Below, piece by piece: positions 1 through 9,008 of a DNA stretch of 64,000 nt. The notes beneath the pieces are model-generated. The model made no database searches and was not told the DNA's origin. It saw nothing but the letters and a program-made list of their open reading frames with translations. The stretch is taken from contig CAVPEW010000042.1 of NCBI GenBank assembly GCA_963703565.1, positions 1-64,000 on the forward strand, given 5' to 3'. The DNA comes from CAVPEW01 sp963703565. Its GTDB lineage: Bacteria; Actinomycetota; Acidimicrobiia; Acidimicrobiales; VFJN01. Each line of letters opens with the position of its first letter. Position 1 is the first letter of the stretch. Position numbers and translations under genes: made by a program.

Positions 1-13
1 CTACCACTAGAAA

Positions 14-40
14 TCCCTCCTGTTGGAGAGGTTTTCTTTT
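14..40 (+). terminator. Possible intrinsic terminator of a gene lying off the window
   Basis: A short stem (CTCC at 17-20 with GGAG at 25-28, extended by two C-G pairs around a bulged A) is followed by a T-rich run at 32-40. The stem is weak, so this is tentative. It would end a gene upstream of the window and precede greA. Confidence 0.35.
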
Positions 41-121
41 GTTTAATACGGGATGTTTCAATACCAAATAGGGGAGAACCACTATATCCCAGATCGTCAA
101 AGAAAAGGACCTAGACAAGAC

Positions 122-588
122 ATGCCAACCTCATTCCTGACTCAAGAAGGGTACTCAAAACTTCAAGAGGAGCTAGATCTTTTACGCACAACCCGCCGCC
201 AGGAAATCGCCGAAAGACTGCATGAGGCTATGGAAGGTGGCGAATTGATCGATAACGCCGAATACGAAGCTGCAAAAAATGAACAAGCTTTTGTTGAAGG
301 CCGGATAAAAGAGCTGGAAATCTTGTTTGCCACTGCCAAAATCGTGGATGAAACCATTCCGGTGGATACGATCCAGGTCGGCGCAGAAGATTGAAATTCA
401 GGAAGAAGGCAGCAAAACGATTGAGCAGTATTTTATCGTGGGCGCTGCTGAAGCCAACCCGGGCAAAAATAAGATTTTCCTATAAATCCCCGTTGGGGAA
501 GGCCTTATTGAATAAGAAGGCCGGGGATAAAGTGGTGGTGGATGCCCCCGGGGAGCCGTCTACGGTCAGTGTAATTAAAGTGAAATAA
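122..588 (+). pseudogene. greA: Transcription elongation factor GreA, interrupted by two 1-nt frameshifts
   Basis: GreA stimulates cleavage of backtracked RNA in stalled RNA polymerase. The ATG at 122 opens with MPTSFLTQEGYSKLQEEL, the usual start of the N-terminal coiled coil, and the GELIDNAEYEAAKNEQ stretch is typical of the family. The frame breaks at about 389 (one extra G) and again at about 477 (one extra T in a T-run). Removing both restores IEIQEEGSKTIEQYFIVGA and the C-terminal SYKSPLGKALLNKKAGD, giving about 155 residues, the normal length. The breaks look like sequencing errors rather than decay. Composition is far more AT-rich than everything after position 780. A greA-lysS pair is common in bacteria, but its source here is a different organism from the rest of the window. 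Confidence 0.85.
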
Positions 589-606
589 ACTCGGAGTTGA
601 AAAATC

Positions 607-637
607 GCCCCGCCCGTTTTATGAGGGGCGGGGTTTT
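607..637 (+). terminator. Intrinsic terminator after greA
   Basis: CCCCGCCC (608-615) pairs with GGGCGGGG (626-633) around a 10-nt loop and is followed by TTTT. It sits between greA and the lysS start and is a textbook Rho-independent terminator. Confidence 0.85.
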
Positions 638-671
638 CTCAAGTTGATCATCAAGAAAGGTGCACTAATCG

Positions 672-780
672 ATGGAATTATCTGATCTCGAAAAAATCAG
701 GCTTGAGAAAATGTTGCGGATGCGTGCGGAAGGGATAGAACCCTACCCGACCCGCGCCAATCCCGCGCACACCACGGCTG
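672..780 (+). CDS. lysS: Lysyl-tRNA synthetase, N-terminal fragment cut by the assembly joint
   Basis: The ATG at 672 starts MELSDLEKIRLEKMLRMR, followed by AEGIEPYPTRANPAHTT, the characteristic N-terminus of class II LysRS just before the anticodon-binding OB fold. A purine-rich AGAAAGG lies 14-8 bases upstream. After about codon 36 similarity stops and the same bases become part of a GC-rich gene on the reverse strand. Only about 7 percent of the roughly 490-residue enzyme is present. I read this as a chimeric contig and not as a genuine gene truncation. Confidence 0.75.
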
Positions 781-790
781 ATGCTCCACG
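772..790. other. Probable chimeric assembly junction
   Basis: Left of this point the sequence codes rightward for greA and lysS with AT-rich codon use. Right of it the sequence is very GC-rich and codes leftward for a sugar transferase whose conserved GPDVEH stretch ends exactly at 781-783. Both proteins lose similarity at the same spot with no intervening DNA, as expected of two molecules joined in assembly. Confidence 0.75.
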
Positions 791-1551
791 TCGGGGCCGG
801 ATTGCGACAGGCCCACCTCGAAGAAGCGGGGGACGACGTGGACCTCGACGTCTAGCTGCACGGCCCGGCGCAGGATCCGCACCATCTCGTGCTCGGCGCC
901 GGGGCCGAACGCCACGATGACGCGGCGGACACCCATCAAGTCGACGATGCGCTCGAGGTCGGCCAGCCCGCCGATGGGACGCAGGCTGGGCTCGTGGGCC
1001 ACGTCGTCGAGGATGCCCACCGGGAGCAGCCCGTACTCGCGGTGGGTGTGCAGCAGGCTGAACAGCTCCACCCCGACCGCCCCGGCGCCCACGATCAGCG
1101 TGGGCTCGGCCATCCTCCCGCGGCGACGGGCGCTCAGGATGGCGGCGTGGGACAGGGCGCGGCCCACCACGATCGCGAGGGCGAGCACCGCGGCCTGGTT
1201 TCGGAAGGACCCCTCGAGGTGCAGGAGGGGCGACGCCAGGCTGATGGCCAGGAGCCCGACCGCGACCGGCAGGAGCAGCCGCGGCAGGTGGTCGAGGAGG
1301 TTGACGTTGATCGGGCGCCGGTAGGCCTCGCCGCGGCGGAGGACGGCGATCACGACCAGGGCGTAGGCCCAGTTGGCATGTCCAGGGTGGGCCAGGACCG
1401 CGACGCTGACGAGTGCGGCGGCCATGTCGACGAGTCGACGCAGCCGCCACAGTGGCTCACCGACCCAGGGTCGCCGCGCGACGCGGGTGTGTTCGCTAGG
1501 CTCCGTGTGGGCCTCCCCGAACCTTGCGATGTGCTCGACTGGCACGCCCAT
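781..1551 (-). CDS. Polyprenyl-phosphate sugar-phosphate transferase, N-terminal part only
   Basis: About 257 residues of a WbaP/undecaprenyl-phosphate glucose-phosphotransferase type protein, which loads the first sugar phosphate on the lipid carrier for exopolysaccharide assembly at the inner face of the membrane. Hydrophobic segments lie at roughly residues 44-65 and 88-115. A Rossmann-like CoA-binding domain follows (TLIVGAGAVGVELFSLL), then EVHVVPRFFEVG and GPDVEH, which normally lead into the last membrane helix and catalytic domain. That catalytic half is missing because the contig changes source at about 780. The ATG at 1551 is the first in frame. It would be the initiating enzyme of the polysaccharide locus that follows. 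Confidence 0.8.
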
Positions 1552-1725
1552 TCTCGGTATTCCTCTCCGCCGTTGCGTCGGTGCTCACCTGCCGCCAGGT
1601 GCGCCGACAACCTTGACCGTGCCTGGTTCGAATGGGGCTAGTCAACGCTCGTCGTGACAATTTTGGTGCTGAAGCGGAGCGTTAACCGGCCGTCGACCGG
1701 GTTCACACGCTCCGTAGTGTAACCC

Positions 1726-2857
1726 TCACGACCCGTGTCGGTCGGTGGGGTCGGAGTCGACGGCCCGGTCGACCAGCGCGCCGAGTGCCTCCCGGAAGGG
1801 GGCGTGCCCGAACCCCTCGGCGTGGCGGCGGACGGTCGCGGCGTCGAAGGCGGCGGGGTCGAAGGCACGGAGCGCGGCGGCGAGCTCCGCCTCCCCGCCG
1901 TCGTAGAGCCGCCCGGTGGTGCCGTCGACGACCGAGTCGAGCACGCCCCCGATGCGGCGCGCCACCACGGGCGTACCGCAGGCCTGGGCCTCCACCGGCA
2001 CCATCCCGAAGTCCTCCTCACCGGGAAACACCAGCGCCCGACAGCGCCGGAGGAGGTCGCGGAAGGTGTCGCCGTCGACCTCGCCGAGCAGCTCCACCTC
2101 GTCGCCGGCTCCCAGTGCTGCGGTCTCCACGGCCCGGCGGGCCCGGCCCTCGCCGACCACCACGAGCCGGACGCCCGCCCGCCGGGCCGCCAGCACCGCG
2201 AGCCTCCGGCTGCTTGTAGGGCACCAACCGGCCAGCCAGCAGGAAGAAGTCGTCGCGGGGCACCGACGAGTCGGGCGTGAAGAACCCGGTGTCGATCGGC
2301 GGGTGGATCACCTCCGACTCGAGGCCCCAGCAGCGCTGCACCCGTTCGGCGACATGGCGGGAGTTCACGGCCAGCGCCGTCCAGCGCCGGGCAGCCGCGC
2401 GGTCGGCGCGACGCTGCGTGGCCGCGAAGGCGCGCAGCCCGGCCCGACCGACCCTGCCCCCGGCCTCGTTGGCCAGCATCGCAGGGTCCCAGATCCACCG
2501 TGCCGGGGTGTGGACGTAGGCGACAACGGGCACGCCCTGCGGCGGACGGATGCGCCCGGCGAAGGCGTGGTGGCTCACGACCACCGCGTCGGGATGGCCC
2601 ACGTCGAGCCGGCGCATCGCGAGCGGCAGCAGCGGCAGCAGCGCCGCGTAGCCCCGGCCGCCCCGGTAGGCGCGCTGGAGGCCCGACGTGTGGACCTCCA
2701 CCCCCTGTAGTCCCGGAGGAAGCACCGCCGGATCGGAGATGGCCGCGTGGACCGAGGCCTCGGGCCACACCTCGTGCATCTGCTCCACGACGCGCTCGGA
2801 CCCCCCGAGCTCCGTGAACCGCTCGTGGACGATGGCGACGCTCCGGGAGCCGCTCAA
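1726..2857 (-). CDS. Glycosyltransferase family 4 (one frameshift)
   Basis: GT-B fold sugar transferase of the group-1/family-4 type, about 376 residues after correction. The N-terminal half contains AIVHERFTELGGSERVVEQ and VAYVHTPARWIWDP. The C-terminal half has LVVVGEGRARRAVETAAL, ALVFPGEEDFGMVPVEAQ and GTPVVARRIGG, the usual nucleotide-sugar binding region with its EX7E-like motif. The two halves are in different frames, broken at 2200-2206, where the plus strand reads GAGCCTC; removing one C gives GAGCTC and a continuous KQPELAVLAARRAG. A TTG at 2857 overlaps the TGA of the upstream chain-length gene (TTGA), so the two are translationally coupled. Substrate unknown. Confidence 0.8.
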
Positions 2858-4294
2858 GAGGTCGCGGCCCGCGGCGGCCGACCGGTCGCGTCCACGTCCT
2901 CCCGGTTGAGCACGATCCCGACCGGCCGGGCCCCGACCCGCTGCAGCGACTCGATGAGCCTCGAGGGCGGCCTTGCGGCGGGTGGTGCGGCGGTCGATCA
3001 CCACCACGCACACGTCGCACTGCGCCGCGACGGCCGCCGTCTCGGCGAAGGCGCCCCCCGGCGGGGTGTCGACCACGATGAGGTCGGCATCGGGCATCCG
3101 GTCGACGAGGTCGCGGAAGCCCTCGCGGAACCGACCCGACAGCGCCGCCGCCGGGTCGGCTGACAGGTTGCCGGCAGGCAGGATCTCGAGGTGGGTGTGC
3201 CCGGGCGCGGGGAGCAGCAGCCGGGTGGGGTCGTCGTCGGGGTGCAGGTCACCGAGCCCCCGGTCGTCGGGGACGCCGAAGATGCCGCCGATGCTCGGCG
3301 ACCGCAGGTCCGCATCGACCAGGACGACGGGCAGCGCCAGTGCTGCAGTCGCGCTGGCCAGGCCAGCGGCGACGAACGAGGTGCCGACGCCCTCGCCGAC
3401 GCCGAGCACCCCGAGGCAGCGGATCACGCCGCCGGGGACCTCGAGGTACAGCAAGTTGGTGCGCAGCACCCGGAGGGCCTCGACGGTGTCGCCCTGGTCG
3501 GCGTGGGGGATGCGGGTGAGCACAGGCAGCCCGGTGAGCCGGGTGACCTCCTCGTCGCGGCCCGAGAATCTGCCGCTCACGGCCTCCAGGAGCACCGCCA
3601 GCTCGGCGTTCACGATCATGGCGACGACGAAGGCGAGCACCGCGTCGCGGGCCGGGGTGGGCGAGAGCGGGGCCCCGCCGGCCTCGGCGGCGTCGACCAC
3701 CCGCAGCTCGTCGGGCTGCTGGGCCGCGAGCTCGGTGCGGCGGGCCAGGACGGCCTGGTACTGCGCCTGCAGGACGTCGCGCTCGACCGACTCCTCCGGG
3801 GCCGCTCGGAGGTCGGACAGGAGCTGGTCGAGCTGGTCGTCGATCGGCGTGAGCAGCGACGAGATCCGGGCTGCCTCCGAGCTGCTGACCGAGGCCGACA
3901 GGGCCTCGGCGGCGGCCTGGGCCAGCGCTTGCGCGTCCTCGGCGCTGGGGCCGGTGGCGGACACGGTGAGGAACCCGGCGGTGGACGAGACCGACGCGGA
4001 CAGCCGGTCGGCCGCGGCCGACTCGTCGAGGTGGAGCCCGGAGTCGCTCGCCGCCCGCTCGGCGACCGCGTCGGATCCCAGCAGGGCGGCGTAGGTCGTG
4101 GCGAGGAACGACGCCCGGCTCTCCGGCACGTCCGCGCCCGCCCCGCCGGGGAGCGCCTGCAGGCGGGCGTCGGACCCGTAGACGTCGTCGATCCCGCTGC
4201 TGCGAGCGAACACGAGCACAGCGATGACAAAGGAGAGAGCCAAGATCTGCCGCCGGCGCCGCCAGATGGCGCGGCGGTGGTCCTCCACATCCAT
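2854..4294 (-). CDS. Wzz/Wzc-like polysaccharide chain-length/co-polymerase with ParA/BY-kinase-type ATPase domain (one frameshift)
   Basis: About 479 residues after correction. A membrane helix near residues 18-33, a long periplasm-like helical segment, a second helix (DAVLAFVVAMIVNAELAVLL) and a cytosolic CpsD/ParA-like domain match polysaccharide co-polymerases that set polymer length. Walker A' (VVLVDADLRSPS) and Walker B (LIVVDTPPG) are clear. The P-loop position reads GVGEGVGTS, lacking the usual lysine, and there is no tyrosine cluster at the C-terminus, so kinase activity is doubtful. The frame breaks at 2956-2962 (plus strand GAGCCTC); GAGCTC restores ALELIESLQRVGARPVGI to a TGA at 2856. 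ATG at 4294 chosen; longer starts read into the divergent gene. Confidence 0.8.
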
Positions 4295-4358
4295 CCCGGG
4301 GGACGCTACTGCCGTGCCGTCGAGCCGCCCGAACGGCCGCCGGTACGGTAGGCGGTGC

Positions 4359-6023
4359 ATGCCCCGCGTCGCAGCCCTGGCCATCGATGCCGCCGAGCGT
4401 TGGCTCGTGGAGCAGGAGATGGCCGCGGGCCGACTCCCCCACCTGCGGGCTCTGGCTGACCGCTCGGCGCGGTTCCGGCTCCGGGCTGAGGGGCCTTACC
4501 GGTCCGACGCCGCCTGGGTGCGCTTCCTCACCGGTCGGTCGGAGGCCGCGCTGGACTGGGGGGGCCTGCTGCCGTTCGATCCGGCGACCTACGCCGTGCA
4601 CGACGACGGCACCCTCGAGGCCACCCCGTTCTACGCGCGCGGCGGGCACCGCACCATCGCCTTCGACCTCCCGGGAGCGGTGGTGGACCAGCACGTCGAG
4701 GGCGTGCAGATCACCGGCTGGGGCACCCACTCGCCGCAGTGGTGGCGAGCCTCCTCCCCGGCCGGACGGCTGGCGGAGATCGACGCCCGGTTCGGCACGA
4801 ACCCGGCCTTCGGCAACGAGCACGACATCGCGTGGCACGAGCCCACCCGACTCGACGCGCTCAGCGCGGCCTGCCGAACCGGAGCCCGCCGGCGCTCCGA
4901 TGCGCTGGAGTGGCTCCTCGAGTCGACCCCCGGGTGGGAGCTGGCGCTGTCCTCGGTCGCCGAGGTGCACACGATGGGCCACCTGTTCTGGTTCGGGGTC
5001 GACGAGGGGCACTCGCTTCACGGCCTCGCCCCCACCACCGAGCTGGCGCGGGCCCGGGTGCTCGAGACGCTGGAGGAGGCGGACCGGGCCGTCGGTCGCC
5101 TGGTGGCGGTCCTCCCCGACGACGTCGTCGTGGTGGTCTTCGCCCTGCACGGCATGCAGGCGGCCGACGACGTGGCGGCCACCGTGCTCCTGCCCGAGCT
5201 GCTGCATCGCCACCACCTCCACCGCCGCGCCCTCACCGACGGAGGGGCCGACGCATGGCAAGCCGCGGGCTGCCCGCCGGTCCTCCTTCCCCCAGGGGAG
5301 CCATGGCACCGGCACGTGCGGAATCGCTTCCACGACGGGCCGGACCTGCTGCGCCGGGCCGGCCGGCTGGCCCCGCCGGCCCTCTATCGGGCGGGGCGGC
5401 GCCTGTCTGGCCGCCCAGCCCTGCACGAACCGGGGGAGCTCGTCGCCGCCACCCCGCCCGAGGTGGACCTGACGTCGGTGGGCCGATGGCGGCTCGATGA
5501 CCTCGACTGGCAGGTGACCGCCTGGTACCGACGGCACTGGCCCCGGATGCCCTGGTTCGCGGTCCCCACCTTCGACGACTCGCTCCTGCGCATCAACCTC
5601 GCTGGACGTGAGGCCCACGGTGTGGTACCCGCCGACGGCTACAAGCGGGCCTGCGCCGACGCCACCGCCTTCCTCCGCGCCCTGGTCGACGTCCGCACCG
5701 GTCGCCCCGCGGTGGCCGAGGTGACCCTCCTGCGCGCCGACGACCCCCTCGATCCGCACGGGCCGAGCGCGGATCTGGTGGCCACCTGGAACGGCACGCC
5801 GGACGCCCTCGCCCACCCGGAGGTGGGCGTGGTGGGCCCGTTGCCCCACGCCCGCACGGGTGGGCACAGCACGAACGGGTTCGCCTTCGTCGCCGGCGAC
5901 GGGATCCGCCCCGGCGAGCGAGGCGAGCGACCGGCCGCCGACCTGACCCCGACGCTGCTCGGCCTGGTGGGGTCCGACTCCACCGGCCTCGATGGCTCCC
6001 CCCTGCTGGGCGCCACCCCATGA
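4359..6023 (+). CDS. Alkaline-phosphatase-superfamily protein (type I phosphodiesterase-like)
   Basis: 554 residues. The N-terminus MPRVAALAIDAAERWLVEQ places an Asp like the first metal ligand of the AlkP/nucleotide-pyrophosphatase superfamily. MGHLFWFGVDEG, VVVVFALHGMQ and GHSTNGFAF match the order of the later metal-site blocks. The usual SDHG motif is ALHG here, so one metal-binding Asp is replaced and activity may differ. There is no signal peptide, suggesting a cytoplasmic role. It is divergent from the chain-length gene across a 64-bp gap and its stop overlaps the next glycosyltransferase (ATGA). The locus context suggests removal or transfer of a phospho- or sulfo-type group on a glycan precursor, which is inference. 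Confidence 0.65.
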   Translation: MPRVAALAIDAAERWLVEQEMAAGRLPHLRALADRSARFRLRAEGPYRSDAAWVRFLTGRSEAALDWGGLLPFDPATYAVHDDGTLEATPFYARGGHRTIAFDLPGAVVDQHVEGVQITGWGTHSPQWWRASSPAGRLAEIDARFGTNPAFGNEHDIAWHEPTRLDALSAACRTGARRRSDALEWLLESTPGWELALSSVAEVHTMGHLFWFGVDEGHSLHGLAPTTELARARVLETLEEADRAVGRLVAVLPDDVVVVVFALHGMQAADDVAATVLLPELLHRHHLHRRALTDGGADAWQAAGCPPVLLPPGEPWHRHVRNRFHDGPDLLRRAGRLAPPALYRAGRRLSGRPALHEPGELVAATPPEVDLTSVGRWRLDDLDWQVTAWYRRHWPRMPWFAVPTFDDSLLRINLAGREAHGVVPADGYKRACADATAFLRALVDVRTGRPAVAEVTLLRADDPLDPHGPSADLVATWNGTPDALAHPEVGVVGPLPHARTGGHSTNGFAFVAGDGIRPGERGERPAADLTPTLLGLVGSDSTGLDGSPLLGATP

Positions 6024-7045
6024 TCAGCATCTGCATCATCAACCACGACTACGCCCGCTTCCTCCAGCCGGCGATCGATGGTGCCCTGGCGCTGCAGGCG
6101 GAAGCGGACGTGGAGGTGGTGGTCGTCGACGACGGCTCCACCGACGAGAGCCGTGCGGTGATCGCGTCGTACGGCGACCGGATCCGTCCGGTGCTCAAGG
6201 AGAACGGTGGCCAGGGTTCCGCGTTCAACGCCGGCTTCGAGGCGACCCGAGGCGACATCGTGGTCTTCCTCGACGCCGACGACGTGGTGCTTCCCGGGCT
6301 CGGTGCCGCCCTGCAGGCGGCGTTCTCGGAGGCGCCGCGACCGGTGCGGGTGCAGGTCCGCATGCGGATCATGGACGCCGAGGGCACACCGACGGACCGG
6401 CTCGTGCCGCCCCGGCCCCGGTCCCACGGTCCCGTTGACATCGGCCCCCACGTCCGCCGGTTCCGCAGCTACCCGTGGCCGCCGAGCTCGGCCAACGCGT
6501 ACGACGCCGAGGCGGTGCGGGCGGTGATGCCGATCCCGGTACCGGCCTACCGCACCTCGTGTGACTCGTACTTCGCCGAGCTCCTGCCCTTCGCTGGCCC
6601 GGTGTCCAGTCTCGACGTCGTGGGCGTGGGCTACCGGCGCCACGGCGCCAACAGCTACCTCGGCGCCGGGGCCGACCTCGGCTGGTTCCAGTGGAAGATC
6701 GAGCGCATCCTGGCCAACCACGAGCGAGCCATCGATCTGGCCGACGAGCTCGGCGTGCCGGGTCCGCCGAGCGACCCGCTGGCGCCTCGCGACGTCGCCT
6801 TCCTCGGGTACCGGCTGGCGTCGCTGCGCCTCGACCCCGCCCACCACCGCATCGCCAGGGACCGCCCGGTCAAGCTGGCCGTGGCTGGCTGGCGGGCCGC
6901 TCTCACGAACCCCACCCTGGAGCGAAACGACCGCCTCATCCGGGTCGTGTGGTTCGCCCTCGCCGGGCTGCTGCCGCGCCGGCTGGCGGCATCGGTGGTG
7001 CGCCGGTTCGTGCCCGACAGCCCGTCGCCGCTCCGCGGCGGGTGA
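6020..7045 (+). CDS. Glycosyltransferase family 2
   Basis: 341 residues of a GT-A fold enzyme. It starts ISICIINHDYARFLQPAIDG, followed by VVVVDDGSTDESRAVI (nucleotide-binding Asp pair), NGGQGSAFNAGFEATRGD and VVFLDADDVV, where DAD is the metal-binding DXD motif. The C-terminal ~120 residues are helical and may contact membrane or acceptor. The ATG overlaps the preceding stop by 4 bp, so it is co-translated with the AlkP-like gene. It adds a sugar to the polysaccharide repeat unit; donor and linkage cannot be told from sequence. Confidence 0.9.
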   Translation: MISICIINHDYARFLQPAIDGALALQAEADVEVVVVDDGSTDESRAVIASYGDRIRPVLKENGGQGSAFNAGFEATRGDIVVFLDADDVVLPGLGAALQAAFSEAPRPVRVQVRMRIMDAEGTPTDRLVPPRPRSHGPVDIGPHVRRFRSYPWPPSSANAYDAEAVRAVMPIPVPAYRTSCDSYFAELLPFAGPVSSLDVVGVGYRRHGANSYLGAGADLGWFQWKIERILANHERAIDLADELGVPGPPSDPLAPRDVAFLGYRLASLRLDPAHHRIARDRPVKLAVAGWRAALTNPTLERNDRLIRVVWFALAGLLPRRLAASVVRRFVPDSPSPLRGG

Positions 7046-7834
7046 TCAGGGGACCGACGGCAGCTGGGTGTCGGGCCACGACGCCGCGCTCCTCGCCAGG
7101 TGGTGCGCCAGGCGCAACCGCGACTGGTGCTGGCCCATCGTGAACCGGGGCAGGCGGAACAGATCCTGACCGGGCTCGATGCGCCCGTTGAGGAAGGTGA
7201 AGCCGGCTCGGAAGCCGGCCGCGGCGGCTGTGTCGCGCACCCGCGCGTCGTGGTGGCCATACGGGTAGGCCAGCAGGTCGACGGGAGCGGCGACGAGCTC
7301 TCGCAACCGGTCGCGGCTGCCGACCAGCTCCTGCCGCAGCTCGTCGTCGCGCAGCCCGGGCAGTGACCGGTGGGTACCGGCGTGGCAGCCGATGGTGACG
7401 AACGGCTGGGCGGCCAGCTCGCGCAGCTCGTCGGGCGCCAGCGTGCGCTGCTCGCCGGTGGTCCAGTCGGGCTCCGAGCCGAGCCGGGCGGCGACGGCGA
7501 AGACGGTGGCCGGAGCTTCGAGGGCCGCCAGGACCGGGACCGCCAGGGCGGCGACGCCCACGATCGCGTCGTCGAAGGTCACCGCGGCCAGGCCGTCGAT
7601 CGGCCGGCCGTCGCGGAGGGCGTCGACGACATCGCCGAGCGGCACGACGCGCCGGCCCGAGGAGCGCAGGAGCTCGACGTGGGACCGGAGCCGGTCCGGG
7701 GTCACGTGGTAGCCCTCGGCGACGTCGCGGACGTCGTGGTAGGCCAGCACCACAGCCCCGCCCGACGGTCCGGCCCGTCCCACCGCGACCAGAACGGCGC
7801 GTGGCAACGAGCGAGAGGCGAGGAGTGAGGCCAT
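7046..7834 (-). CDS. Polysaccharide deacetylase (NodB homology, CE4)
   Basis: 262 residues. AVVLAYHDV, AAVTFDDAIVG (motif 1, with DDA for the usual DDG), IGCHAGTHRSL (metal-binding H-x3-H motif 2) and DLLAYPYGHHD (motif 3) follow in CE4 order. These metal-dependent enzymes remove N- or O-acetyl groups from glycans. The N-terminal 25 residues are mildly hydrophobic but not a clear signal peptide. It lies convergently, with no gap, against the GT2 gene and divergently from the next GT4, inside the polysaccharide locus. Confidence 0.85.
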   Translation of the reverse strand: MASLLASRSLPRAVLVAVGRAGPSGGAVVLAYHDVRDVAEGYHVTPDRLRSHVELLRSSGRRVVPLGDVVDALRDGRPIDGLAAVTFDDAIVGVAALAVPVLAALEAPATVFAVAARLGSEPDWTTGEQRTLAPDELRELAAQPFVTIGCHAGTHRSLPGLRDDELRQELVGSRDRLRELVAAPVDLLAYPYGHHDARVRDTAAAAGFRAGFTFLNGRIEPGQDLFRLPRFTMGQHQSRLRLAHHLARSAASWPDTQLPSVP

Positions 7835-7913
7835 AGCAGTGCGCCCGTCGGCGACCCGGTGACTCTACCGATCGCGCTCCCCGACGAGCCGTGGCCCTAG
7901 GGTCGGGCAGCCG

Positions 7914-9002
7914 ATGCGAGCGCACTTCGTCAACGAGAACTTGGGTGGTCACGCCACCATGCACCTGCACCTGCGGGCCGGGCTCGCCGACCACCCGGAC
8001 GTGGAGGCGTCGTTCTTCGACGTTCCCCCGCCGGGCTGGGTGCACCGGGTCGCCCGTCTTCCCATCCCGGGGCTCGACCGCCTCGACCTCGACCTGACGG
8101 CACTGCGCGATCAGCTCCCCCGCGCCGCGGTGGTGGCCCGCCACCTGCGACAGCAGCGAGCCGACGTCGACGTGCTGCACCTGTACACCCACAACGCCGC
8201 CCTCCTCAGCGTCGCCACGATGCGTCGAGTCCCGAGCGTGGTGTCGCTCGACGCCACCAATCGCCAGAACGCCTTCCACCTCCCCTACCGCCGGCCGACG
8301 CGCTTCACGCCGACCAGCGTCCGACCGGTCGCCGCCCTGGAGGCTCGCGTCTACGAAGAGGCCCACGCGGTGGTGACCCACTCGCGGTGGGCGGCCAACT
8401 CGGTCCTCACCTACGGCGTCGACCCCGCCAAGGTCCAGGTGATCCCGTTCGGCATCGAAGTGGGTCCGCGACTGCCACCGATCCGCGACGGAGGCCCACC
8501 GCGCATCGTGTTCATCGCCACCACCATGGGGCGCAAGGGGGGTTGGACCCTCCTGCGCCTGTGGCGTGAGCAGCTGGCCGATCGCAGCCGGCTCGTGCTC
8601 GTCACCCCCGACTCGGTCCCGTCGGAACCCGGCCTCGAGGTGCACAACGACATCCGACCCGGCGACGGCCGGCTGGCCGAGGTGCTGCGATCGGCCGACG
8701 TGTTCGCCATGCCCGGCGACCTGGACGCCTTCGGGTACGCCCTCCTGGAGGCGATGTCGTTCGGGCTTCCGGCCGTGGCGCGGCGAGCAGCGGCGATCCC
8801 GGAGATCGTGGCGGAGGGGACCTCCGGCCTGCTCGCCCCGGTGGGCGACGACGCTGCCTTCGCGGCGGCCCTGCGCCGACTGCTCGACGACCCCCAGGCC
8901 CGGGCGGACATGGGCGAGACCGCCTACCGGCGCGCCGCCGAGCGCTTCGACGCCCGCACCACCACGACCACGCTGGTGGAGGTGCTCAGGGGGGTGCGCT
9001 GA
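7914..9002 (+). CDS. Glycosyltransferase family 4
   Basis: 362 residues, GT-B fold. The N-terminal acceptor domain starts MRAHFVNENLGGHATMHLHL. The C-terminal donor domain has RIVFIATTMGRKGGWTLL, VFAMPGDLDAFGYALLEAM (EX7E-type region) and GLPAVARRAAAIPEIVAEG, typical of retaining group-1 transferases. It stands alone on the plus strand, divergent from the deacetylase with an ~80-bp promoter gap. It contributes one sugar to the surface polysaccharide; specificity unknown. Confidence 0.9.
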   Translation: MRAHFVNENLGGHATMHLHLRAGLADHPDVEASFFDVPPPGWVHRVARLPIPGLDRLDLDLTALRDQLPRAAVVARHLRQQRADVDVLHLYTHNAALLSVATMRRVPSVVSLDATNRQNAFHLPYRRPTRFTPTSVRPVAALEARVYEEAHAVVTHSRWAANSVLTYGVDPAKVQVIPFGIEVGPRLPPIRDGGPPRIVFIATTMGRKGGWTLLRLWREQLADRSRLVLVTPDSVPSEPGLEVHNDIRPGDGRLAEVLRSADVFAMPGDLDAFGYALLEAMSFGLPAVARRAAAIPEIVAEGTSGLLAPVGDDAAFAAALRRLLDDPQARADMGETAYRRAAERFDARTTTTTLVEVLRGVR

Positions 9003-9008
9003 GCGAGC

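Noticed and set aside
2200..2206. Programmed ribosomal frameshifting at the GAGC(C/T)TC sites
   Set aside because: No slippery heptamer or downstream structure is shared, the affected genes are unrelated, and the extra base keeps the same position on the contig strand irrespective of gene direction.
2018..4384. A fused chain-length/glycosyltransferase protein
   Set aside because: The long reading crosses a frameshift; the real chain-length gene ends at 2854 and the glycosyltransferase starts at TTG 2857.
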